64,000 bases of DNA from Candidatus Siliceabacter maunaloa (GTDB lineage Bacteria > Actinomycetota > Thermoleophilia > Solirubrobacterales > Solirubrobacteraceae): assembly GCA_024330185.1 (NCBI GenBank), contig JANDLV010000002.1:96527-160526 (forward strand), written 5' to 3'. Both the position numbers and the translations under genes were made by a program. The notes under the pieces were generated by a model, which saw only the letters and a program-made list of their open reading frames with translations, had not been told where the DNA came from and made no database searches. The first letter of the stretch is position 1. Each line of letters begins with the position of its first letter. This document shows, piece by piece, positions 58,135 through 64,000 of the stretch.

Positions 58135-58253
58135 CGGCCGACGTCACCGGCGTCGGGACGTGCGCCCCGGGTCACGCGGCGCGCGACGGGAACGCCGGTT
58201 GACTCGGCGCGGAGGCCACGGATCGCCAGGGTAGGCCAACGACCTTCCGTCGG

Positions 58254-58325
58254 TCAGGCAAGCTCCCCGGCGAGGGCCAGCCAGAGCGACTCGAAGCCGA
58301 GCACCCGCGCCCAACGCGGGATCAT
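58254..58325 (-). pseudogene. C-terminal gene remnant, family unknown (copy 2)
   Basis: 23 codons reading MIPRWARVLGFESLW then LALAGELA and a stop. It matches the remnant at 48782-48871 over its last 20 residues. There is no promoter or gene body. Confidence 0.4.
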
Positions 58326-58330
58326 CGCGC

Positions 58331-58443
58331 GTGCGGCTGGCGGAGATGGTCAAGATCGACTACCTCTACGTCGCCGACCGGTCACTGTGGAACATCGAGA
58401 TCCTCCTAAGCACCGCCCCCCACGTCCTGACCCGCCGCGGCAT
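58331..58443 (+). pseudogene. 3' remnant of a polyprenyl-phosphate sugar transferase gene
   Basis: Reads VKIDYLYVADRSLWNIEILL then STAPHVLTRRGM. This is the characteristic C-terminal end of initiating bacterial sugar transferases (WcaJ/CapM type, typically VADWSLWLDLKILLRT). The catalytic body is missing upstream and there is no stop codon directly after the conserved end. I infer a deletion that removed the initiating transferase of a glycan cluster. Confidence 0.6.
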
Positions 58444-59640
58444 GCGACGACGGCTCGCACGGTCGCCGTCCTCCTGGACACCTACCCCGCCCTGTCCGAG
58501 ACCTTCGTCGTCGCCGAGCTCGCCGCTCTCGACGCCTTGGGCCATCGCATACGCATCGAAGCGCGCGAGCTTGCCACGACGCCCAACGCCGAAGCCGTGA
58601 ACGGCATACCCACCGCCTACGCCTTCGAGGACACCACAGTGGCGCGCCTGCGCAGCGTGGGGCGCCTCGCGGTGCGCCATCCACTGCGCTGCGCGCGCGA
58701 CCTGGTGGAGCGCCGGCGCTGGCGCCGCGAGGAGCCCATCCTGCCGCTGCGCACGCTCGCGCCGGTCGCCGCCCGGCTGCGCGCCCACCGCACCGACCAC
58801 CTGCACGTCCACTTCGCGACCGGCCCCGCGGCCGACGCGCTGCGCCTGTCGCGGGTGCTGGGGCTGTCCTGTTCGATCATCGCCCACGGCTGGGAGATTT
58901 TCGGCGCCCCGGCCAACCTGCGCGCGAAGCTCGCCGCCGCGGACCTGGCGCTGGCCCCCTGCCAGTACACGGCCCGTCATCTGCGCGGACTCACCGGCCG
59001 CGAGGTCGAGGTGGTCGTCATGGGTGTCGACGGCGAGCGGTTTCGCCGAGGACGCCCGCACCCCGGCGGCCGGCACGTCGTCGCGGTCGGGCGGCTGGTG
59101 GCGAAGAAGGGCTTCGAGCACCTCGTCGACGCGGTGGCGGTGCTCGAGCGCGCCGGGACGCCCGTCGATCGCTGCACGATCGTCGGCGAGGGGCCGCTGC
59201 GCGCGCGGCTCGAGGAACAGGTGCGCCGGCTGGGCCTCGACGGCCGGGTCGTCCTGGCCGGCGCATGCCAGCCCGACGGTGTGCGCGCGGTCCTGGAGGA
59301 TGCCGATCTGCTGGCCATGCCCTGCGTGGTCGCCGCCGACGGCGACCGGGACGCCATGCCGGTGGTCGTCAAGGAGGCGCTCGCCATGGAGGTGCCCGTG
59401 GTGGCCAGCGACGAGGTCGGCCTTCCCGAGCTCGTCGATCACCGCTGGGGCCGGCTGGTGCCGCCCGGGGACCCCGGCGCGCTGGCCGCGGGAATCGGCG
59501 ATCTGCTCGACCTCCCGGCCAGCGCGCGTGCCGCGATGGGGCGGGCGGGGCGCAAGCACGTCCTGCGTGCGTGCGACGTGCACGCCCAGACGGCGCGGCT
59601 GAGCCGCCTGATCGAGGGGCTCGGAGCCTCGGCGCCATAG
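58387..59640 (+). CDS. GT4 family glycosyltransferase
   Basis: About 417 aa. VAVLLDTYPALSETFVVAEL, CSIIAHGWEIFG, VVVMGVDGERFRRG, VVAVGRLVAKKGFEHLVDAV, and the donor site DRDAMPVVVKEALAMEVPVVASDEVGLPEL. It resembles WcaL/AmsK-type transferases. The start is uncertain: the nearest in-frame start is GTG 58387, inside the sugar-transferase remnant. An ATG at 58442 is two bases out of frame, as if a CG dinucleotide had been inserted after it. Confidence 0.83.
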   Translation: MEHRDPPKHRPPRPDPPRHATTARTVAVLLDTYPALSETFVVAELAALDALGHRIRIEARELATTPNAEAVNGIPTAYAFEDTTVARLRSVGRLAVRHPLRCARDLVERRRWRREEPILPLRTLAPVAARLRAHRTDHLHVHFATGPAADALRLSRVLGLSCSIIAHGWEIFGAPANLRAKLAAADLALAPCQYTARHLRGLTGREVEVVVMGVDGERFRRGRPHPGGRHVVAVGRLVAKKGFEHLVDAVAVLERAGTPVDRCTIVGEGPLRARLEEQVRRLGLDGRVVLAGACQPDGVRAVLEDADLLAMPCVVAADGDRDAMPVVVKEALAMEVPVVASDEVGLPELVDHRWGRLVPPGDPGALAAGIGDLLDLPASARAAMGRAGRKHVLRACDVHAQTARLSRLIEGLGASAP

Positions 59641-59686
59641 TCCCGCGGGAGTCGGCGCCTCGCGCGGCGGCGGCCCGGTCAGGCGA

Positions 59687-59692
59687 TACCCT
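59687..59692 (+). promoter_or_regulatory. -10 box (TACCCT) of the 59699 gene
   Basis: It ends 6 nt before ATG 59699. Confidence 0.5.
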
Positions 59693-59698
59693 CGCCTG

Positions 59699-61198
59699 AT
59701 GCCCAGAGGGGTCACGCCTGCCGGCATCCGCGACGGGGAGCCGGCCTCGCTCGCCGGGCTCGTCGAGCTGCGCGGCAGCGCAGTGATGGCCTACGCCTCC
59801 GGCATCGTGGCCCCCGAGGCCGCCGTCCAGGCCGCCGCGCAGGCCATGGCCCGGTTCCGGTCGCACGTCGTCGAGGCGACCGACCTCGGCGGCCTCGACC
59901 CCGACACGATGCTGCTGTGCGCTGTGCGGGAGTCGTCGGCGCAACGCGTCGTCCACCACCCCGCACGCTCGGGCAGGGCGCTGCACCGCCTCACCCGCCG
60001 CGGTGGGAGCGCGTGCAGGATGGCGCCACGGCTGCTGGCCGCGCGCGCCAACCGCGAGCTGGCCCACGAGGACGCCGTGCGGCTCGATCAGCACCTGGCG
60101 AGCTGCCCGGGCTGCCGCGCGCTGCGCGAGCGCTTCCGTGACGGTGAGCGATCCTACGCCGAGGCCGCGGGCCGGCGTCTGCGCGAGCCCGACGCGCGAG
60201 CCCTGCTACTCGCGCTGGCCGGCGCGGGCCCGCTGGCCACCGGAACGCGCGAGGTCGTGGCCGCGGAGGCGCTCGACATGCTTCCGCCCGAGGTGGTGAC
60301 GCGTCCCGGGCGCTTTCCGGCACCCCCCGCGCTCGCCCCACCCGAGACGTCACCGGCGCCGGATGCTGCGTCGGCGCCGGCCGAGGCCCCGGCGGCCGAG
60401 GCCCCGGCGATCGAGGTTCCGGCGGCCGAGGGACCGGCGATCGAGGCCCCACAGACGGAGGCGGTGTCAGCCGACCCCTGGCCGGCCAACACGCCACCGC
60501 CCCCCGCGACCTACGCCCCTCCCTCGCAGGCTCGTCCCACCGATCCGTGGCCGGGCAATTCCGCGGCTGTCGACTACAGCCCGACCCAGCGCCCCCCTCC
60601 ACGTGAGGCGCCCGACGCACGGAACGGTCGGGATGCGGCCCAGCCCAACGGGGCCGCCACCGCCGGCGCGCCCGCTGCGCGACGCGGAGGCGGGGTCGGC
60701 ACCGCACATGGCCGGGTGAGCTTCGGGCGGCGCACGGTGGTCATCCGCTCGGGCATGCAGGGATCCGGGCCGGCCGTGTCTCCCCCTTCCCCCGATGGAG
60801 AGCCCATGTCGGGGCCGGCAACGGCCAAGCTCCCCGGGCCGCCGGCCGAGTCCAGGCCCGCCGAGCATCCGCGGCCGGAAGCCCACGACCCCGAAGACGC
60901 ACCCGAGGGCCATGAGGTGGGCGAGCCGATGCCGCCTCCCGCGGCTCGCACGAGCGTCTGCGCCCCCAGCCCCAACGGCGGCCCGGGCGCACCGCCCGAC
61001 TCGGGGATGCTGGCGCGGGTCCTTCCGGGGATCCTCATCGCGACGGCCATCGCGATCGCACTGCTGGTAGCCGGGATCCTGGGCGCCGGCAACACCCCGG
61101 CGACCTCCGATGACGTCGCGCCGCCCAGCCTCCGCGAGCAGGACACCTCGGGCACGCCGCGCACCCCTGCGGGCGCGGGCATCGAGGCCACCAACTGA
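59699..61198 (+). CDS. membrane protein with sigma-like region and anti-sigma zinc finger
   Basis: 499 aa. Residues ~20-85 (LVELRGSAVMAYASGIVAPE and following helices) resemble sigma-70 region 2. A putative zinc-finger HC2 motif, HEDAVRLDQHLASCPGCRAL, follows near residue 120; its Hx3Cx2C-like layout is that of ZAS anti-sigma domains. Then comes a ~230-residue Pro/Ala-rich linker, one membrane helix (ILIATAIAIALLVAGILGA, ~residues 442-462) and a short outer tail. Probably a membrane-anchored regulator of an ECF sigma factor. No partner sigma gene is adjacent. Confidence 0.7.
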   Translation: MPRGVTPAGIRDGEPASLAGLVELRGSAVMAYASGIVAPEAAVQAAAQAMARFRSHVVEATDLGGLDPDTMLLCAVRESSAQRVVHHPARSGRALHRLTRRGGSACRMAPRLLAARANRELAHEDAVRLDQHLASCPGCRALRERFRDGERSYAEAAGRRLREPDARALLLALAGAGPLATGTREVVAAEALDMLPPEVVTRPGRFPAPPALAPPETSPAPDAASAPAEAPAAEAPAIEVPAAEGPAIEAPQTEAVSADPWPANTPPPPATYAPPSQARPTDPWPGNSAAVDYSPTQRPPPREAPDARNGRDAAQPNGAATAGAPAARRGGGVGTAHGRVSFGRRTVVIRSGMQGSGPAVSPPSPDGEPMSGPATAKLPGPPAESRPAEHPRPEAHDPEDAPEGHEVGEPMPPPAARTSVCAPSPNGGPGAPPDSGMLARVLPGILIATAIAIALLVAGILGAGNTPATSDDVAPPSLREQDTSGTPRTPAGAGIEATN

Positions 61199-61210
61199 GC
61201 GACCTGGGAT

Positions 61211-61795
61211 CTACGCCCCGCCCCGGCCTCGCACCAGCTCAAGGAACCGCTCGTGCACCCGCGCGTCGTCGTCCAGCTCCGGATGGAACGCGACGGCGAG
61301 CAGGTTGCCCTGCTGGGCGGCGACGGCGTGCCCGTCCACCTCGGCCAGCAACGCCACGTCCGCCCCCGCCTCGTCGATCCACGGGGCGCGGATGAAGACC
61401 GCGCGCAGCGGCCCTCCCTCCAGGCCGGCGAAGTCCAGGTCGGCCTCGAAGGAGCGCACCTGGCGCCCGAAGGCGTTGCGCCGCGCGACGAGGTCCATCA
61501 GCCCCAGGTGCTCGCGGTCGAGCACGATCAGCCCGGCGCAGGTGCCCAGGATCGGGGTTCCGGCGCCCGCCAGCGCGCGCAGCGGCTCGGCCAAGCCTTC
61601 ACGCTCGATGCCCAGGCTCATCACCGTCGACTCCCCGCCGGGCATGACGAGCCCGTCGAGGCCCTCGAGGTCGCCCGGAACACGCACCTCACGCACCTGC
61701 GCCCCGAGCCCGCGCAGCACGCGCGAGTGGGCCTCGAACCCGCCCTGGAGCGCGAGCACCCCGACCAGTGGCCGGTCCACCCCCGGCACGCTCAC
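61211..61795 (-). CDS. pdxT: pyridoxal 5'-phosphate synthase glutaminase subunit PdxT
   Basis: 194 aa class I glutamine amidotransferase. VGVLALQGGFEAH, the oxyanion-hole MPGGESTVMSL, nucleophile Cys in GTCAGLIVL, and His/Glu in VAFHPELDDD complete the triad. It releases ammonia from glutamine for PdxS. GTG 61795 is 4 nt after the pdxS stop. Confidence 0.95.
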   Translation of the reverse strand: MSVPGVDRPLVGVLALQGGFEAHSRVLRGLGAQVREVRVPGDLEGLDGLVMPGGESTVMSLGIEREGLAEPLRALAGAGTPILGTCAGLIVLDREHLGLMDLVARRNAFGRQVRSFEADLDFAGLEGGPLRAVFIRAPWIDEAGADVALLAEVDGHAVAAQQGNLLAVAFHPELDDDARVHERFLELVRGRGGA

Positions 61796-61799
61796 GGCG

Positions 61800-62684
61800 C
61801 TACCAGCCGCGGCCGGCCAGGAGCTGGCCTTCGGCCAGCGCCCGCGTCTCGAGGCTGTCCATCGCCTCGCCCAGACCCTCGCTGGCCCGCGCGACCCGCT
61901 CGGGGTCGCTGAAGTGCGTCGTGGCCTCCACGATGGCCCGCGCGCGCATCTCCGGGTCGCTGGACTTGAAGATCCCGGAGCCGACGAACACGCCCTCGGC
62001 GCCCAGTTGCATGACCAGCGACGCGTCGGCCGGCGAGGCGATTCCCCCGGCGCAGAAGAGCACGACCGGGAGCTTCCCGTCGGCGGCCACCCCGCGCACC
62101 AGGTCAAGCGGCGCGGCCAGCTCCTTCGCCGCGGTCGCCAGCTCGGCGTCGTCCAGCGCGCGCAGCCGGCGGATCTCGCCGCCGATGCGCCGCAGGTGGC
62201 GGACGGCCTCAGCGATGTCGCCGGTGCCCGCCTCGCCCTTGGAGCGGATCATGGCCGCGCCCTCACCGATGCGCCGAAGCGCCTCGCCCAGGTTCGTGGC
62301 CCCGCAGACGAAGGGCACGGTGTAGGCCCACTTGTCGATGTGGTTGGCGTCGTCCGCGGGGGTGAGGACCTCGGACTCGTCGACGTAGTCGACCTCGAGG
62401 GCCTGCAGCACCTGCGCCTCGGCGAAGTGGCCGATGCGCGCCTTGGCCATGACCGGGATGCTCACGGCCTCCTGGATGCCGCGGACCATGGTCGGGTCGG
62501 ACATGCGCGCGACCCCGCCGTCGCGGCGGATGTCGGCGGGCACACGCTCCAGCGCCATGACCGCCGCGGCGCCGGCCGCCGCGGCCAGCACGGCCTGCTC
62601 GGGCGTGACGACGTCCATGATGACGCCGCCCTTGAGCATCTCTGCGTGCCCGGCCTTGACGCGGAAGGTGCCCTCGTCGCGCAT
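61800..62684 (-). CDS. pdxS: pyridoxal 5'-phosphate synthase subunit PdxS
   Basis: 294 aa, full length. [65 protein letters not shown] and [19 protein letters not shown] are hallmark blocks, with both active-site lysines present. It builds PLP from ribose 5-phosphate, glyceraldehyde 3-phosphate and ammonia in a dodecamer with PdxT. ATG 62684 has a TACACT box 6 nt upstream. Confidence 0.97.
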   Translation of the reverse strand: MRDEGTFRVKAGHAEMLKGGVIMDVVTPEQAVLAAAAGAAAVMALERVPADIRRDGGVARMSDPTMVRGIQEAVSIPVMAKARIGHFAEAQVLQALEVDYVDESEVLTPADDANHIDKWAYTVPFVCGATNLGEALRRIGEGAAMIRSKGEAGTGDIAEAVRHLRRIGGEIRRLRALDDAELATAAKELAAPLDLVRGVAADGKLPVVLFCAGGIASPADASLVMQLGAEGVFVGSGIFKSSDPEMRARAIVEATTHFSDPERVARASEGLGEAMDSLETRALAEGQLLAGRGW

Positions 62685-62690
62685 GGCCTG

Positions 62691-62696
62691 AGTGTA
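62691..62696 (-). promoter_or_regulatory. -10 box (TACACT) of pdxS-pdxT
   Basis: It ends 6 nt before ATG 62684; leaderless operon. Confidence 0.55.
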
Positions 62697-62715
62697 CGGC
62701 CAGCGACCCGCGGCG

Positions 62716-63597
62716 CTACTTCAGCCGGTAGGCCTTGATCTTCTCGGCGTGACCCTCCGCGTCGCGCGCGTAGACCCCGTAGGCCAGGGCCTGGACGAGG
62801 GCCAGCAGTGCAGCGTGGGAGCGTACGTATGCGGGGCTGTTGGACGAGTAGTACAGGCGCACCTTGGCGAGCTTGGCCACGTCGGACAGCGTCGCGTCGG
62901 TGATGGCGATCGTCTTCGCGCGGCGGTGGCGCGCGAGCTTCATCGCCCGCGTGATGAGGGGATGGGAGCGCCCGGCCGACAGCGCGATGACCAGCGTCTG
63001 GTCGTCGATGCGGCTCAGGCGGCCCAGAGACTCCTGCGAGGGGCTGGCCACCGTCTCCGCGCGAAGGTCCAGCAGCATCAGCAGGTGGCGCAGGTAGGAG
63101 GCGAAGAAGGCCATCTGGTCGGTGCCGGCGACCAGCAGCTTGGGCGTGGTCGCGATCAGCTCGATGGCCGCGTCGACGTCCACTCGGCGCAGCTTGCGCG
63201 CGGTCTCCTCCACGTTGAGGTGGTCGGCGGCCAGCGCGGTCTCGTACTCGGTCTGGTCCAGCGAGAACAGAGGCGCCACGGCCGGGTCGCCGTTGGGCGC
63301 GATCGCATGGCGGCGGCGGTACTCCTCGCGCGCCGAGTGCTGCAGCTCGGGATAGCCCTCGAAGCCCAGCGCCTGCGAGAAGCGCACGACGGTGCTGGAG
63401 GAGGTGTTGGCGCGGCGCGCGAGCTCCTCGGCGGTCTGGAAGGCGACCTCGTCGAGGTGGTCGACGATGTACTGCGCGACATCCTTCTGGGAGCGCGAGA
63501 AGTCGTCGAACCTCGCCTGGATGTAGGTCGAGAGCGTCTGGTGGCCGGGGGTCGCTACTGCCGCCGGCGGTGTCGTGGTCGAGGAGGCTCGATTCAT
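62716..63597 (-). CDS. RpiR/MurR-family transcriptional regulator
   Basis: 293 aa. N-terminal HTH_6 domain: [46 protein letters not shown] (residues ~33-80). C-terminal SIS domain: [41 protein letters not shown] and [15 protein letters not shown]. Such regulators sense sugar phosphates. Target unknown; the gene stands between pdxST and a gene-free region. ATG 63597 follows GAGGGTGGG. Unlike most neighbours it appears to have a long leader with a strong hairpin. Confidence 0.9.
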   Translation of the reverse strand: MNRASSTTTPPAAVATPGHQTLSTYIQARFDDFSRSQKDVAQYIVDHLDEVAFQTAEELARRANTSSSTVVRFSQALGFEGYPELQHSAREEYRRRHAIAPNGDPAVAPLFSLDQTEYETALAADHLNVEETARKLRRVDVDAAIELIATTPKLLVAGTDQMAFFASYLRHLLMLLDLRAETVASPSQESLGRLSRIDDQTLVIALSAGRSHPLITRAMKLARHRRAKTIAITDATLSDVAKLAKVRLYYSSNSPAYVRSHAALLALVQALAYGVYARDAEGHAEKIKAYRLK

Positions 63598-63960
63598 GGG
63601 CCCACCCTCTTTCGCCGCGCGGCCCACGGCTTCCTTCACGCAAAGAGAAGGGCGTGCGCCCCGGAGGCTTCCTCGCGGTGCGCACGCCCTGTTGCCGGGG
63701 AGGGGGCTGGGGGATATGTGAGCCGAACCGACCCCGGCGCTCTGACCACATTTTTCCCGGGTCCGAAAGGCCGGAAACCAGCCGGGTCGAAGGGCGGACG
63801 AATGTCGGAGGTCAGGAGGGCAACGCGCGCTCCGGCCTGTCAGCGGCGTGGAGGCTCCGTCCACTCCCGCACGGCCGTGCGGCACAGTTACCCTGTGCAG
63901 ACCACGACGCTCACTATCCCCCCCACCCCCGCTAGACGAGCTAGTCCCGTTTTCCGCGCC
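63598..63960. other. gene-free region
   Basis: No credible protein gene on either strand. It holds the leader of the RpiR gene (hairpin at 63650-63689), a lower-GC patch around 63740-63760, and a possible plus-strand -10 box TACCCT at 63889-63894 that would serve the putative riboswitch RNA to the right. Confidence 0.6.
63650..63689 (-). promoter_or_regulatory. hairpin in the RpiR gene leader
   Basis: GGGCGTGCGC (63650-63659) and GCGCACGCCC (63680-63689) are exact complements around a 20-nt loop. It lies about 50 nt upstream of the RpiR ATG. It could be an attenuator, an operator dyad or an mRNA structure. Confidence 0.45.
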
Positions 63961-63964
63961 CCGG

Positions 63965-64000
63965 CGCGGTAGCGCCGGCTGAGATTGCCCTTGCCGTGCG
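63965..64000 (+). ncRNA. possible TPP (THI-box) riboswitch, 5' part, cut by window edge
   Basis: CGGTAGCGCCGGCTGAGATT resembles the 5' half of the TPP aptamer: a short helix closed by the conserved GCTGAGA. The 3' half (ACC..GAACCTGATC) would lie beyond the window. If real, a thiamin gene such as thiC should follow. Confidence 0.4.

Noticed and set aside
1..64000. tRNA, rRNA, insertion sequence, prophage or CRISPR array
   Set aside because: I looked through the intergenic gaps and found no tRNA cloverleaf, transposase, integrase, terminal inverted repeats of an IS or repeat-spacer array.

Overview
This is a very GC-rich window, with almost every third codon position G or C. The gene content points to a high-GC actinobacterium. 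The class Thermoleophilia (Solirubrobacterales-like) is my best guess, from the mix of an Rpf-like protein, one long Rel, a fused SecDF, the yebC-ruvCAB cluster and frequent GTG starts; this is inference, and no rRNA or tRNA gene is present to confirm it.

Left part (1-29 kb) is mostly conserved housekeeping. It holds the 5' part of thrS, an Rpf-like secreted protein, a methyltransferase, a PhoX-like Tat protein, a PLP aminotransferase, an SDR + UMF1 transporter pair, a lipid kinase, a PGRP-type amidase, NhaA, a three-gene ion-transport operon (small protein, ArsB/NhaD permease, CPA-type antiporter), a two-component system whose kinase carries an apparent frameshift, rel, recJ, and a long minus-strand operon ruvC-ruvA-ruvB-(Zn-ribbon/PAS protein)-secDF-small membrane protein.

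Middle and right part (29.4-59.6 kb) is a mosaic devoted to a surface glycan. I count eight soluble glycosyltransferases, two paralogous GT-C-like membrane proteins, one Wzx-type flippase, a sugar-nucleotidyltransferase, a phosphohexomutase, an RpiB-like isomerase and eleven SAM methyltransferases, many of them paralogs. They lie as short operons and single genes on both strands, with gene remnants between them. yebC, a VapBC-type toxin-antitoxin pair, an MBL hydrolase and a selenium-binding-protein/methanethiol oxidase homolog are interspersed. The inferred job is assembly and heavy O-methylation of a polysaccharide or glycolipid.

Right end (59.7-64 kb) holds a membrane protein combining a sigma-like region with an anti-sigma zinc finger, pdxS-pdxT (vitamin B6), an RpiR regulator, and a gene-free stretch that ends in what looks like the start of a TPP riboswitch.

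A recurrent regulatory pattern is a TANNNT -10 box 6-9 nt before the start codon with no Shine-Dalgarno sequence. It appears before more than twenty genes and indicates widespread leaderless transcription; I used it to choose many starts.
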